Counted from the stretch's first letter, positions 18,640 to 28,544 are shown. The stretch is DNA of 64,000 nt from Pontibacter deserti (GCF_023630255.1 NZ_JALPRS010000001.1:1054001-1118000), one strand, 5' to 3'. Notes: a model not told the origin generated them from the letters alone. A program made the numbers and translations.

Positions 18640-21600
18640 ATGAATGTTAGAACTCTACTAAATCAAAATTTTAAATGGCGGGTATTGTATCTCGCAACGT
18701 TCATCGCCACTTTATCTATTATAGGAGTAAGTGCACTAGACATATATCAACCCTCAGTAACCTCTGATAAAGAGGATTACTATCCTGGCGATACTGCACA
18801 TATTACTGGTTATGGTTGGACGCAAGACCAAATTGTTTATGTAGAATTAAAGGAAGAACCGGATTACCCGGATTTTCATAAATATGAAGTAACTGTTGAT
18901 TCAAATGGTACTTGGAGAATTGATTATCCAATTGAATGGCGGCATTTAGGTGTTAAATTCACGGTTGTTGCCGTCGGTAAACAAAGTGGTTATACTACCA
19001 CGCATATTTTTACCGATGCACCGAGGGTAGGATCTGTTACCATTTCCCCAATTATAAGAGAAACCTGCATACCTACAGGTAGTAATACCAGTACCGTGAC
19101 TTATATAGTTGACCCAACCCGTGGATCCGCACAAGGCTCAAATGGTAATACCACAGTTGGATTCTGTATTACAGGACTTCCATCAGGGGTAACTTCTTCA
19201 TTTGATCCAACAACTGTAAGTTCAACTGGACAAGCTGATTTTCCTGCGACAACCTTAACTTTAACAACTACATCGAGTACTCAAGCTGGGACTTACATTT
19301 TCACTGTGAAAGCTTTTAATACAAGCTCAGGTAATTGTAACACTGCTCTAGATTTTGCTATTGCAACTGGTACGTTAATTGTGAACCCCACTCCAAATGC
19401 TCCATCAGCGCCTTCTCCTCAAGCTTTCTGTTCAGCAGATGAACCAACTGTTGCTGATCTAACGGCTACTGGTTCTAACCTGCAGTGGTATACATCTGAG
19501 AACGGTGGAACTGCTTTAGCTTCAACAACTGCTCTTGCAAGCGGTAACTACTACGTTAGCCAGACTACCAACAACTGCGAAAGCGCCAGAACTACTGTTG
19601 CAGTAACGGTAAATGAAACTCCTGCTACACCAACAATTACGGCTGAATCAAACACGACTGTATGTCCAGGTAGTTCTGTTATATTAACTTCTTCTACCTC
19701 AAGTGGAAATCAATGGTATAGGAACCGAACTGTTATTTCTGGAGCAACGAACCAATCATTTACAGCAAGTGAGAGTGGATCTTATACAGTTGTTGTAACA
19801 TCAAATGGCTGTTCTTCTGCTGCATCTGATCCTGTTGTAGTAACAGTTGAAGATAACACTCCTCCAGCAACGCCAACTATAGCTGCTGCCACAGGTGAGT
19901 GCTCCGTTACAGTAACAGCTCCAACTACAACAGACAACTGTGCAGGCACCATTACTGGTACAACTACCAATCCTACAACTTATACAGAGCAAGGTACCTA
20001 TACAATTACCTGGACCTTTGCTGACGGCAATGGCAATACCACAACTCAGACCCAACAAGTGATTGTGGATGATGTTACAGCACCTGAACTAACAGCAGCT
20101 GAGAATCAGGAAGTAGCATTGAACGATAACTGTTCGGTTATTATCCCGGATGTGAGAGGTACAGCTACTGATAACTGCCAAAGTGTGACTATCACGCAAA
20201 CTCCAGCTATTGGCGCAGTAGTGAAAGCTGCAGATGGTCAACAGATCAGTGTAAATATTACTGCTACCGATGCTGCAGGTAATACCGATGATGCAACCGT
20301 AACACTTACAGCACAGGACTTAACGGCACCAACTATTACAGCACCAGCAGATGTGCAGGTCTCAGCAAATGCTTCCTGCCAGGCCTCTGATGTAGCATTG
20401 GGTACGCCAACAACAGCCGATAATTGCACAGTAGCTTCTGTAACTAACAACGCACCAGCAACCTATATTTTAGGAGAAAACCGGGTAAACTGGACAGTAA
20501 CTGACGCGGCTGGCTTAACGACCACCGCTACACAGATCGTAACAGTGGTGGATAATACTGCACCAGCAGCACCAACTATACTTGCTGCCAGAGGTGAATG
20601 TTCTGTAACTGTTACTGATGCGCCAACTGCTCAGGACAATTGCGGTGGTACAATTACCGGCACAACTTCAGATCCGCTGACCTACACACAGCAGGGTGAA
20701 TACACCATTACATGGTCTTTTAACGATGGTAACGGAAATACTTCAACTGCTACTCAGCAAGTTATAGTTGATGATGTGACAGCCCCTGTGGCACCTGTTT
20801 TGGCTGATGCTACAGGCGAGTGCTCCGTAACCGTGACCGCTCCAACAACAACCGATAACTGTGCGGGAACTATAACTGGTACCACTACTAGTCCAACCAC
20901 TTACAATGAGCAGGGCACTTATACCATCACCTGGACATTTAATGATGGCAATGGCAATACAATTACTGCTACTCAACATGTGATTGTAGATGACGTAACT
21001 GCGCCGGTAATAGCTGCTGTTGAGCCTGTAACTGCGCCAGCAGACGCAGACCAATGCAGCGCTACTCTAACTATAACTGCCCCTGAAGTTACTGATAACT
21101 GCGAAGCTAACCCAGTTACAGGAACAAGAGATGACGGAGCAGCTTTAGACGCGCAGTATCCGGTAGGTACTACAACTATAACCTGGAATGCAACCGATGC
21201 GAATGGCAATGCAGCCACTCCGGTAACGCAAACAGTTACGGTTAATGATATACAAGCTCCAACTATAACAGCACCGGCCGATGTTGAAGTAGCAGCGGAC
21301 GCTTCCTGCCGAGCCTCAAATGTAGCACTAGGAACACCAACTACAGTCGATAATTGCTCAGTTGCTTCAGTATCGAACAATGCTCCTTCTAGCTTCCCGC
21401 TAGGCGAGACCCAGGTAATCTGGACAGTAACTGACGCGGCTGGCTTAACTGCTACCGCTACGCAGGTAGTTACTGTTGTAGACGAAACTGCTCCGGTACT
21501 TACAGCCGCTGCCGATCAGGAAGTTACCTTAGGTGAAAATTGCTCAGTAATTATACCTGATGTTAGAGGCACTGCCACTGATAACTGTTCTGCTGCAACC

Positions 21601-23541
21601 ATTACCCAGTCTCCTGTTGCAGGTACAACAGTAGCGGCTGTTGATGGTCAGCAAATAATTGTGACCGTAACTGCTACTGACGTGGCAGGAAATAGCTCGA
21701 CCGATCAAGTGACGCTGACAGCCCAGGATGTAACAGCTCCGGTTCTGACCGCAGCTGCTGACCAGAATGTAGAATTAGGTGCCAGCTGCTCTATAGTTGT
21801 TCCGGATGTGACTGGTTCGGCTACTGATAACTGCCAGGGCACAACTATAACGCAAGCTCCGGTAGCTGGCACTGTAGTAAACGCCACTGATGGCGAACAG
21901 ATCGCTGTTCTGGTAACGGCCACAGATGCTGCCGGAAATACCGATACAGATGAGGTAGTACTAACAGCTCAGGATATTACAAATCCAATAGTGGTAGCAG
22001 GCTCAGACCAGACATCTGGCACCGATTCCGGTGCTTGCACGGCAAGAATTGCCATTCCTGATGCTACATTCAGCGATAACTGTGCTGGCAGCCAGCTTAG
22101 TTGGGAAATGACTGGCGCAACAACTGGCAATGGTAACGGGCAAATAGGTACCTATACTTTCAACAGTGGTGTAACTACAATTACTTATACTGCTACTGAC
22201 GCAGCTGGCAACACAGCTACTGACCAACTGTTAGTAACGGTAACTGACGATGAAGCTCCGGTGGTTACTGCCCCAGCAAATATTGTAGTCTCTACAGATC
22301 CGGGTAAGTGTGGTGCAGTAGTTAACTATACTATGTCAGCTTCTGATAACTGCTCAAATGTTACTCCGGAAATGACAGCCGGTCTTAGTTCAGGAGCTAC
22401 ATTCCCTGTAGGAACAACAACAGTAACTTACGAAGCCTCTGATGAAGCCGGTAACAAGACTACTCAAAGCTTTACTGTAACTATTCAAAATGCTGCACCA
22501 TCCAATTTGGTTATTACCGGTCCGGTTTCTCCAATTCAGCTTGGCTCAGATGTAACACTTAAGGCATCATTCACCGATGAGAACATAGCATCTGCAACCT
22601 GGGATTGGGGTAATGGAGCTACCACTACGCAAGCAATAACTGGTTCCCCAATTTCAGCTACTTATAAGTATGCGCAACCTGGCGTTTATACTGTAGGACT
22701 CACAGTTAAAGATCATTGCGGTGAAAGCACTTCAACTCAGTTTAACTATGTAGTTGTATTTGATCCTAACGGTGGATTTGTGACTGGCGGTGGCTGGATT
22801 GATTCACCTCCGGGTGCTTATGTAGCCAATCCTACGCTTGTTGGTAAAGCTAACTTCGGTTTCAATGCCAAGTATAAAAAAGGCTCAACTGAAGTGGATG
22901 GTAACACAGAATTCCAGTTCAAAGCAGGTGATCTGCACTTTAAGAGCTCTGCACACGATGCAATGACCTTGGTTGTTGCAGGCTACAAAGCGATGTATAA
23001 AGGTGTAGGAAGTGTAAATGGTAATGATAACTATGCTTTCATGGTTTCTGTAATTGACGGTAATCTTAAAGGTAAAGCAGAAGCCGACAGATTCAGGATT
23101 AAGATCTGGGACAGACGAAGTGGCGCTATTGTATATGACAACCAGTTAGGTGCTGCCGATAATGCGGATGCAACTACAGCTATTGGCGGAGGCTCCATCG
23201 TGATCCATGATGCGAAAGGTGGTTCTCTATCAACCTCTACTACTGCCAGGTTGGTTACGCCATCCACAATCCAACAGGAAACAGGCAAATTCTACAATTA
23301 CCCGAACACATTTACTGACAGAACAACGATAGCCTTCAGTTTAGACAGAGAGGAGAGCTATAGTCTGGAAGTATATGATATGCGAGGAGCTTTGATCAGA
23401 AAAGTAGACATGGGCGTAGCGAAAGCTGGTAAGCTGTATGAATATGAATTTGATGGAACCAACATTTCAAAGGGTATCTACATTGCCAGATTAGTAACAC
23501 CTTCAGGGGCAAGATCAATTAAGATGTTACTTAGCAAATAA
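18640..23541 (+). CDS. Giant HYR-repeat surface protein with T9SS sorting domain
   Basis: 1,633 residues. An N-terminal signal/membrane segment lies at about 14-32. A unique beta domain (about 35-130) is followed by Ig-like segments (about 130-405). Eleven HYR-type repeats of about 80 residues follow (about 405-1285), most with a T/S-DNC motif in the middle and V.VxD at the end. Then come a PKD domain (about 1287-1375), a post-repeat domain (FVTGGGWIDSPPGAY, about 1380-1540) and a T9SS type A C-terminal domain (about 1550-1633). It is predicted to be an exported, possibly adhesive or matrix protein. By motif start the repeats fall into classes in the order A-B-C-A-A-X-C-B-B-Y-Z, pointing to block duplications. 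It is monocistronic, with its own terminator. Confidence 0.9.
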   Translation: MNVRTLLNQNFKWRVLYLATFIATLSIIGVSALDIYQPSVTSDKEDYYPGDTAHITGYGWTQDQIVYVELKEEPDYPDFHKYEVTVDSNGTWRIDYPIEWRHLGVKFTVVAVGKQSGYTTTHIFTDAPRVGSVTISPIIRETCIPTGSNTSTVTYIVDPTRGSAQGSNGNTTVGFCITGLPSGVTSSFDPTTVSSTGQADFPATTLTLTTTSSTQAGTYIFTVKAFNTSSGNCNTALDFAIATGTLIVNPTPNAPSAPSPQAFCSADEPTVADLTATGSNLQWYTSENGGTALASTTALASGNYYVSQTTNNCESARTTVAVTVNETPATPTITAESNTTVCPGSSVILTSSTSSGNQWYRNRTVISGATNQSFTASESGSYTVVVTSNGCSSAASDPVVVTVEDNTPPATPTIAAATGECSVTVTAPTTTDNCAGTITGTTTNPTTYTEQGTYTITWTFADGNGNTTTQTQQVIVDDVTAPELTAAENQEVALNDNCSVIIPDVRGTATDNCQSVTITQTPAIGAVVKAADGQQISVNITATDAAGNTDDATVTLTAQDLTAPTITAPADVQVSANASCQASDVALGTPTTADNCTVASVTNNAPATYILGENRVNWTVTDAAGLTTTATQIVTVVDNTAPAAPTILAARGECSVTVTDAPTAQDNCGGTITGTTSDPLTYTQQGEYTITWSFNDGNGNTSTATQQVIVDDVTAPVAPVLADATGECSVTVTAPTTTDNCAGTITGTTTSPTTYNEQGTYTITWTFNDGNGNTITATQHVIVDDVTAPVIAAVEPVTAPADADQCSATLTITAPEVTDNCEANPVTGTRDDGAALDAQYPVGTTTITWNATDANGNAATPVTQTVTVNDIQAPTITAPADVEVAADASCRASNVALGTPTTVDNCSVASVSNNAPSSFPLGETQVIWTVTDAAGLTATATQVVTVVDETAPVLTAAADQEVTLGENCSVIIPDVRGTATDNCSAATITQSPVAGTTVAAVDGQQIIVTVTATDVAGNSSTDQVTLTAQDVTAPVLTAAADQNVELGASCSIVVPDVTGSATDNCQGTTITQAPVAGTVVNATDGEQIAVLVTATDAAGNTDTDEVVLTAQDITNPIVVAGSDQTSGTDSGACTARIAIPDATFSDNCAGSQLSWEMTGATTGNGNGQIGTYTFNSGVTTITYTATDAAGNTATDQLLVTVTDDEAPVVTAPANIVVSTDPGKCGAVVNYTMSASDNCSNVTPEMTAGLSSGATFPVGTTTVTYEASDEAGNKTTQSFTVTIQNAAPSNLVITGPVSPIQLGSDVTLKASFTDENIASATWDWGNGATTTQAITGSPISATYKYAQPGVYTVGLTVKDHCGESTSTQFNYVVVFDPNGGFVTGGGWIDSPPGAYVANPTLVGKANFGFNAKYKKGSTEVDGNTEFQFKAGDLHFKSSAHDAMTLVVAGYKAMYKGVGSVNGNDNYAFMVSVIDGNLKGKAEADRFRIKIWDRRSGAIVYDNQLGAADNADATTAIGGGSIVIHDAKGGSLSTSTTARLVTPSTIQQETGKFYNYPNTFTDRTTIAFSLDREESYSLEVYDMRGALIRKVDMGVAKAGKLYEYEFDGTNISKGIYIARLVTPSGARSIKMLLSK
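19850..22494 (+). repeat. Tandem HYR-coding repeats inside the giant surface-protein gene
   Basis: About eleven units of roughly 240 bp. The closest pair starts near 19890 and 20810 (both encode GECSVTVTAPTTTDNCAG). Another pair encodes TITAPADV units near 20325 and 21255, and B-type units occur near 20085, 21490 and 21740. Nucleotide similarity between paired units is high enough to permit recombination. Confidence 0.85.
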
Positions 23542-23561
23542 ACCTGTTTATCAGACCAACT

Positions 23562-23604
23562 ATAAAGTGCCGGTTTCTTTAGGAGCCGGCACTTTATTTT
23601 TATT
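23562..23604 (+). terminator. Intrinsic terminator of the giant surface-protein gene
   Basis: A perfect 12-bp stem, 23562-23573 with 23586-23597 (GTGCCGG/CCGGCAC core), followed by a T-rich tract. Confidence 0.9.
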
Positions 23605-23654
23605 AGGCCTTTCAAACTTTTCCTGCATTTTATAGTTTACTAAAAAATCCTGCT

Positions 23655-23662
23655 TACTTTTG
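23655..23662 (+). promoter_or_regulatory. Promoter -7 element for the hisG leader
   Basis: TACTTTTG matches TAnnTTTG. The leader ATG is 9 bp downstream at 23672. The context TTTGCAGCA is shared with the promoter of the second his leader at 38522. Confidence 0.6.
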
Positions 23663-23671
23663 CAGCACATA

Positions 23672-23770
23672 ATGCGCAACACCACGTTACATAGCATCCT
23701 TTCTACTCCGGCAACTACTTTTGCTTGTGGTATTGCTGCGCACATACATCATTTCCATCATTCCTCGTAA
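23672..23770 (+). CDS. hisL: Histidine leader peptide upstream of hisG
   Basis: A 32-residue ORF ending in HIHHFHHSS: five His codons in seven near the stop, plus one earlier His. It directly follows a -7 promoter element and precedes hisG by 104 bp. Such a His cluster is the hallmark of a his-attenuation leader. The stop codon TAA lies in the loop of a perfect 7-bp hairpin (ATTCCTC 23760-23766 with GAGGAAT 23771-23777). Ribosome stalling at the His codons would block this hairpin, and completion of translation would also affect it. Unlike the other leaders, no strong terminator follows. Confidence 0.8.
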   Translation: MRNTTLHSILSTPATTFACGIAAHIHHFHHSS

Positions 23771-23874
23771 GAGGAATCCAATTAACATATAGCCCCCGTT
23801 GGGTGTATACCCATTTATACGTTGCAGGAAGCAGGGTATAGATCGCCTTTATTTTCATTTTCAGAATAATATTT
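23771..23874 (+). promoter_or_regulatory. hisG leader RNA region, possible attenuator
   Basis: Between leader stop and hisG ATG. It has a short hairpin TGGGT/ACCCA (23800-23813) followed by a weak ATTTATA stretch. TATACCC can alternatively pair with GGGTATA (near 23834-23840), after which comes a T-rich stretch just before hisG. Competing structures are plausible, but no textbook GC-stem plus T-run terminator is present, so control might be translational. Confidence 0.4.
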
Positions 23875-24726
23875 ATGCTTCGTATAGCTATCCAAAAATC
23901 AGGCAGACTCAGTGATGATTCGCTTAAACTGATCCGTGAGTGCGGCATCTCGTTCATCAGCAGCAGCCTGAAACTAAAAACAGAATCAACTAATTTTCCG
24001 CTCGAGATACTCTTTCTCCGCGACGATGATATACCTGGTTATGTAGCCGATGGCGTGGCCGATATTGGTATAGTTGGCCAGAATGTGCTGGTTGAAGAAG
24101 GCATGCAGGACCTGACCGTAGAGGAGCTTGGTTTCTCGAAATGCCGTCTGTCGCTGGCTGTGCCTAAAGCCGATAACTATAGTTCAGTAGAAGACCTGAA
24201 CGGGAAGAACATCGCTACATCTTACCCTAATTTGCTGCAGTCTTACCTTTCAGAACGCGGGGTGCAGGCCAATATTCATACTATAAGCGGGTCTGTAGAG
24301 ATCGCGCCAAGTATAGGTCTGGCTGATGCTATTTGTGATATTGTGAGCTCTGGCAGTACACTTATCAGCAATGGTCTGAAGGAAGTGGAACGCGTATTTA
24401 AATCGCAGGCAGTACTGATCGCTAACAAAGCACTAAGCGGAGAAAAGCAGGAGATACTTGACAAGCTTTTATTCAGAATTCATGCGGTGCAACGTGCCCA
24501 ACGCGCTAAGTATATTTTGCTGAACGCGCCAAACGATAAGGTAGCAGAGATCTCAGAATTGCTGCCTGGAGTTAAGTCACCAACTGTACTTCCGTTGTTA
24601 GAAGAGGGATGGAGCTCGTTACACTCTGTTGTAAACGAAGACGATTTCTGGGAAATTATTGAGAAACTGAAAGCGACAGGGGCACAGGGAATTCTGGTTG
24701 TTCCAATCGAGAAAATGATCATCTGA
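23875..24726 (+). CDS. hisG: ATP phosphoribosyltransferase, long form
   Basis: 283 residues. First step of histidine synthesis, joining ATP and PRPP. The long form (about 280 residues) carries a C-terminal regulatory ACT-like domain (about 210-283) that allows feedback inhibition by histidine without HisZ. Motifs: IQKSGRLSDDS at the N terminus, DIGIVGQNVLVE, and the PRPP loop CDIVSSGSTLISNGL. It overlaps hisD by 1 bp (TGATG), so the two are coupled. Confidence 0.97.
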   Translation: MLRIAIQKSGRLSDDSLKLIRECGISFISSSLKLKTESTNFPLEILFLRDDDIPGYVADGVADIGIVGQNVLVEEGMQDLTVEELGFSKCRLSLAVPKADNYSSVEDLNGKNIATSYPNLLQSYLSERGVQANIHTISGSVEIAPSIGLADAICDIVSSGSTLISNGLKEVERVFKSQAVLIANKALSGEKQEILDKLLFRIHAVQRAQRAKYILLNAPNDKVAEISELLPGVKSPTVLPLLEEGWSSLHSVVNEDDFWEIIEKLKATGAQGILVVPIEKMII

Positions 24727-26006
24727 TGAAAAAGATCCTATACCCGGAAACTATAGTTTGGCCTGAGCTGGCAAAGCGCCCTGTAAAAGATCTGCAGGAA
24801 CTGGAGCCAACCATACGCAGCATTTTTAAGCTGGTGCAGGAGCAGGGCGACGAAGCTTTGTATCAACTCGCAGAAAAGTATGATGGCAAACGTCCGGAGC
24901 AATTACTCGCTACAGCCGAAGAACTGGCATCTGCAGAAAGTGAAATAAGCCCGGAACTGAAAGAAGCGATACTGCAGGCTTATAGTAACATTCAGCTTTT
25001 CCATTTGCAGCAGGCAGAACAAATGCCTATAGTGGAAACGATGCCGGGTGTAAACTGCTGGCGTAAAAGTGTAGCGATCGAGAAAGTAGGTTTATACATT
25101 CCGGGAGGAACGGCACCGCTTTTTTCTACGTTGCTGATGTTGGGTGTGCCTGCTAAACTAGCTGGCTGTAAGCAAATTATACTTTGTACACCGCCATCAA
25201 AAGAAGGTGCTATTCATCCGGCCATTCGCTATACGGCTGCTTTACTGGGCATCGAAACTATAGTGAAAGCAGGTGGTGCACAGGCAGTGGCAGCACTGGC
25301 TTTTGGTACGGAAAGTGTGCCGGCTGTGAGCAAAATATTCGGACCCGGAAACCAGTATGTAACCATGGCGAAGCAGCTGGTAGCGCAACTAGGCGTGGCT
25401 ATCGATATGCCGGCTGGTCCATCGGAAGTATTGGTGATGGCCGATGAAACTGCTAACCCTGCTTTTGTGGCGGCAGATCTTCTTTCACAGGCCGAACATG
25501 GACCAGACTCTCAGGTGGTGTTGCTGAGTACTTCTGAAACTATAGTTGACGAGGTAATCGCTGAAATTCAAAAACAATTACAGGAACTGCCTAGAGAAGC
25601 AGTAGCAGCCCAAGCACTGGAAAACAGCATGGCTATAGTTCTGGAAAATGCACAACAAATGCTGGACTTCTCGAATCTATATGCACCAGAGCACCTCATA
25701 CTTGCCATTAAAGAGCTGGAAACTGTAGCAAATGGCGTGGTAAATGCGGGCTCGGTTTTCCTTGGCAACTATACACCCGAAGCAGCCGGCGATTATGCGT
25801 CTGGTACGAACCATACGTTGCCAACCAATGGCTATGCCCGTGCCTACAGTGGCGTGTCGCTGGATAGCTTTGTAAAGAAGATCACGTTCCAGCACATCAC
25901 TACAGAAGGTTTGCAGAACATTGGCAGAACCATTGAAGTGATGGCCGAAGCCGAAGGGTTGCAGGCGCACAAAAATGCAGTAAGTATCAGATTAAAGACG
26001 CTATAA
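24726..26006 (+). CDS. hisD: Histidinol dehydrogenase
   Basis: 426 residues. It performs the last two oxidations, from histidinol to histidine, with NAD and Zn. Signatures: [49 protein letters not shown], and [13 protein letters not shown] with the Zn-binding Gln and His; also PEHLIL and NHTLPTNG with the catalytic His. It is full length and abuts hisC with no gap. Confidence 0.97.
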   Translation: MKKILYPETIVWPELAKRPVKDLQELEPTIRSIFKLVQEQGDEALYQLAEKYDGKRPEQLLATAEELASAESEISPELKEAILQAYSNIQLFHLQQAEQMPIVETMPGVNCWRKSVAIEKVGLYIPGGTAPLFSTLLMLGVPAKLAGCKQIILCTPPSKEGAIHPAIRYTAALLGIETIVKAGGAQAVAALAFGTESVPAVSKIFGPGNQYVTMAKQLVAQLGVAIDMPAGPSEVLVMADETANPAFVAADLLSQAEHGPDSQVVLLSTSETIVDEVIAEIQKQLQELPREAVAAQALENSMAIVLENAQQMLDFSNLYAPEHLILAIKELETVANGVVNAGSVFLGNYTPEAAGDYASGTNHTLPTNGYARAYSGVSLDSFVKKITFQHITTEGLQNIGRTIEVMAEAEGLQAHKNAVSIRLKTL

Positions 26007-27062
26007 ATGTTTGATCTAGAAAGTATAGTTCGCCCGAATGTATGGCGCATGAAACCCTATGCATCGGCCCGCGATGAGTTTAAAGGCACTGCCAGTGTAT
26101 ACCTGGATGCCAACGAAAATAACCTGGGCAGTTTAGCCGGCAGCAACTATAACCGCTACCCGGATCCGCACCAGAAAGCGCTTAAAAGTAAGATTGCAAG
26201 TATAAAAGGAGTGAAGCCTTCGCAGATATTCCTGGGAAATGGGTCTGATGAAGCGATTGATCTTTTGTTCCGTATGGTTTGTCGCCCAGGCCAGGACCGT
26301 GCATTATTTTTACCGCCAACCTATGGCATGTATGAAGTGTCGGCTAACCTGAACGATGTGGAGCTGGATACCGTGCAGCTGACTGCTGATTTCCAGATAC
26401 CGGTGGCCGAAGTTTTGAGAAATGTGAAGCCTGAAACAAAACTCATCTTCATTTGCTCGCCCAACAATCCGACAGGTAATTCTATTAAATCAGAAGACAT
26501 TGAAGCCATACTTGACAATTTTGACGGTCTGGTTGTAGTTGACGAAGCGTACATTGATTTTTCGGAGGAGCCAAGCTGGACCACCCGACTACAGGATTTT
26601 CCAAACCTTGTAGTGCTGCAGACTTTCTCCAAAGCATGGGGAATGGCTGGCCTGCGCCTTGGTATGGCCTTCGCTTCCGAAGAGATCATTACGCTGCTCG
26701 ACAAAATAAAGCCGCCGTATAACATAAACGAAGCTACCCAGGAACTTGCCCTGAAAGCCCTTGATCAGGATGAGCAACTGAAGTATATGATCGAAGAGAT
26801 TATCCAGGAACGACAGATGCTGGAGACGGCTCTGCCCACCTTGGCTATAGTTGAGAAAGTGTATCCTTCAGATGCCAACTTTATACTTGTAAAAGTAACT
26901 GACGCTAATAGCCTTTATAGTTACCTTTTAAATAAGGGAATTGTGACCCGTAACCGCTCCAGTGTGCCCGGCTGCGACAATTGTCTGCGCATATCTGTTG
27001 GTACCACCGACGAGAACCAGCAACTATACCAGGCAATAGCAGAATTTAAGACGCAAGATTGA
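26007..27062 (+). CDS. hisC: Histidinol-phosphate aminotransferase
   Basis: A 351-residue PLP class I/II aminotransferase converting imidazole-acetol phosphate to histidinol phosphate. Motifs: [10 protein letters not shown] near residue 33, [22 protein letters not shown], and the PLP lysine in [13 protein letters not shown]. The start is immediately after the hisD stop. The stop lies at the edge of an inverted repeat that separates it from hisB. Confidence 0.97.
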   Translation: MFDLESIVRPNVWRMKPYASARDEFKGTASVYLDANENNLGSLAGSNYNRYPDPHQKALKSKIASIKGVKPSQIFLGNGSDEAIDLLFRMVCRPGQDRALFLPPTYGMYEVSANLNDVELDTVQLTADFQIPVAEVLRNVKPETKLIFICSPNNPTGNSIKSEDIEAILDNFDGLVVVDEAYIDFSEEPSWTTRLQDFPNLVVLQTFSKAWGMAGLRLGMAFASEEIITLLDKIKPPYNINEATQELALKALDQDEQLKYMIEEIIQERQMLETALPTLAIVEKVYPSDANFILVKVTDANSLYSYLLNKGIVTRNRSSVPGCDNCLRISVGTTDENQQLYQAIAEFKTQD

Positions 27063-27113
27063 AGACACAAGACACATGATTTGTGCAGTCTTACGTCCTA
27101 CGTCTTGTGTCTT
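27062..27113. repeat. Interspersed inverted repeat between hisC and hisB
   Basis: AAGACACAAGAC (27062-27073) and GTCTTGTGTCTT (27102-27113) are exact 12-bp inverted arms. A diverged relative lies before argB (53352-53411) and one arm occurs before trpB (near 33195). Confidence 0.8.
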
Positions 27114-27129
27114 ACATCCATTAAATAAA

Positions 27130-28224
27130 ATGAAAAAAGCATTATTTATAGATCGCGACGGTACCATACTTGTCGAGCCCAAAACCGATTACCAGGTAGA
27201 TTCTTTTGAGAAGTTTGAGTTCATCCCGAAAGTGATCCGCAATTTGTACAAGATCTACACCGAACTAGATTACGAGTTTGTGATGGTTACCAACCAGGAC
27301 GGGCTTGGTACTGACTCTTACCCGGAACATACTTTCTGGCCTTATCAGAATAAGATGCTGGATATACTAAAGAGCGAAGGCGTAGTGTTTGAAGATATCT
27401 TGATTGACCGCAGCTTCGAGCACGAAGGATTGGAAACGCGCAAGCCCGGCATCGGGATGATGAAAAAGTACCTGGAAGAAGAGTATGATCTGGCGAACAG
27501 CTACGTGATCGGCGACCGCCTGACTGATGTACAACTGGCGAAAAACCTGGGCGCAAAAGCTATACTTCTTGCCGATTTTCAGAGCGAAGACGCTGCCCTG
27601 AACACCAACGATTGGGACGAGATCTATACTTTCCTGAAGCTGCCAGAGCGCAAAGCAAGTGTCCGCCGCCAGACTTCCGAGACTGATATCCAAATAGACC
27701 TGAACCTGGATGGAACCGGAAAGTCAGATATTAAGACTGGCCTTGGCTTTTTCGACCACATGCTGGAGCAGCTGGCCCGCCACGGAAACGTAGACCTGAG
27801 AATAGCTGTTAAAGGTGACCTGCACATAGACGAACATCATACCATAGAAGACACTGGTCTGGCCTTGGGCGAAGCTTTCCTGAATGCGTTGGGAGACAAA
27901 AAAGGTATTACGCGCTATGGCTTTTTACTCCCTATGGACGACATACTGGCGCAGGTGGCGATTGATTTTGGAGGTCGGCCGTGGATTGTTTGGGATGCCG
28001 AATTTAAACGCGAAAAAATAGGAGACATGCCAACCGAAATGTTTTTCCACTTCTTCAAATCTTTCTCCGACACCGCTAAATGCAACCTGAACATCAAAGC
28101 AGAAGGCCAAAACGAACACCACAAGATTGAAGCAATCTTTAAAGCTTTTGCCAAAGCCATACGCATGGCGGTACAGCGTAACCTGAACGATAATTCTTTG
28201 CCATCAACAAAAGGGGTTTTATAA
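27130..28224 (+). CDS. hisB: Bifunctional histidinol-phosphatase / imidazoleglycerol-phosphate dehydratase
   Basis: 364 residues. Residues 1-165 form a HAD phosphatase (nucleophile Asp8 and Asp10 in [20 protein letters not shown] as the acidic motif). Residues about 170-364 form IGP dehydratase with the Mn-binding [22 protein letters not shown] and NEHHKIE. The phosphatase loop 93-104 ([12 protein letters not shown]) lacks the Cys-His-Cys-Cys zinc site of E. coli HisB. The start at 27130 is chosen because an upstream in-frame ATG (27076) would translate an inverted repeat. Confidence 0.95.
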   Translation: MKKALFIDRDGTILVEPKTDYQVDSFEKFEFIPKVIRNLYKIYTELDYEFVMVTNQDGLGTDSYPEHTFWPYQNKMLDILKSEGVVFEDILIDRSFEHEGLETRKPGIGMMKKYLEEEYDLANSYVIGDRLTDVQLAKNLGAKAILLADFQSEDAALNTNDWDEIYTFLKLPERKASVRRQTSETDIQIDLNLDGTGKSDIKTGLGFFDHMLEQLARHGNVDLRIAVKGDLHIDEHHTIEDTGLALGEAFLNALGDKKGITRYGFLLPMDDILAQVAIDFGGRPWIVWDAEFKREKIGDMPTEMFFHFFKSFSDTAKCNLNIKAEGQNEHHKIEAIFKAFAKAIRMAVQRNLNDNSLPSTKGVL

Positions 28225-28302
28225 TTTGTTAGTTTACAAGTAGTTGCGGGTCTGTTTTAACCTAAGTATAAGCAATAGCTTAAAAATAAAACTGAAGTAT
28301 AG

Positions 28303-28333
28303 TTTGCTTTTGAAAAATCGGGGCTTACATTTG
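28303..28333 (+). promoter_or_regulatory. Promoter of the trp leader and operon
   Basis: TTTG (28303-28306) and TACATTTG (28326-28333) fit the Bacteroidota -33/-7 consensus with 19 bp between them. A transcript would start near 28340, about 33 nt before the leader ATG. Confidence 0.75.
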
Positions 28334-28372
28334 TGACTTCGCAACTATAAGCGCTGCGAAATTAAACTGAAC

Positions 28373-28462
28373 ATGATCCAGAATCTTCATCTTACTGCAT
28401 GGTGGTGGCACGTTACGCAAAATATCGTGAACAGCCCGGCTATGCATTTTTTGAAGAGATAG
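28373..28462 (+). CDS. trpL: Tryptophan leader peptide
   Basis: A 29-residue ORF with three consecutive Trp codons (28400-28408) in the context LTAWWWHVTQ. It lies between a consensus promoter and a strong terminator in front of trpE. Three adjacent TGG codons are very unlikely by chance in a short spacer ORF and are the mark of trp attenuation. Its 3' half contains the antiterminator arm (28427-28435). Confidence 0.9.
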   Translation: MIQNLHLTAWWWHVTQNIVNSPAMHFLKR

Positions 28463-28528
28463 TATAGTCTTAAGCCAAAGGTATCAAAGGCCTGCTGTTC
28501 ACCTGAACAGCAGGCCTTTTTTGTTTTT
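28427..28528 (+). terminator. trp attenuator (terminator with competing antiterminator)
   Basis: The terminator stem is 28486-28501 with 28504-28519 (a perfect 16-bp inverted repeat, GGCCTGCTGTTC core) followed by T-rich 28515-28528. The alternative pairing is GTGAACAGC (28427-28435) with GCTGTTCAC (28494-28502), 9 bp, which would destroy the terminator. The 5' arm starts 18 nt after the last Trp codon, so a ribosome stalled on Trp leaves it free: terminator off, trpE on. Confidence 0.88.
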
Positions 28529-28544
28529 AGCCCAAACCAGAACC

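Noticed and set aside
19850-22494. CRISPR-like repeated region
   Set aside because: The repeats are about 240 bp, diverged, in frame and code for HYR domains; no short identical repeats with unique spacers.
27076-27129. Upstream ATG start for hisB
   Set aside because: It would translate part of an inverted repeat and add 18 residues absent from HisB proteins; ATG 27130 begins with the HAD motif.
28521-28544. Upstream TTG start for trpE
   Set aside because: The TTG lies in the T-run of the trp terminator; ATG 28545 fits the TrpE N terminus.
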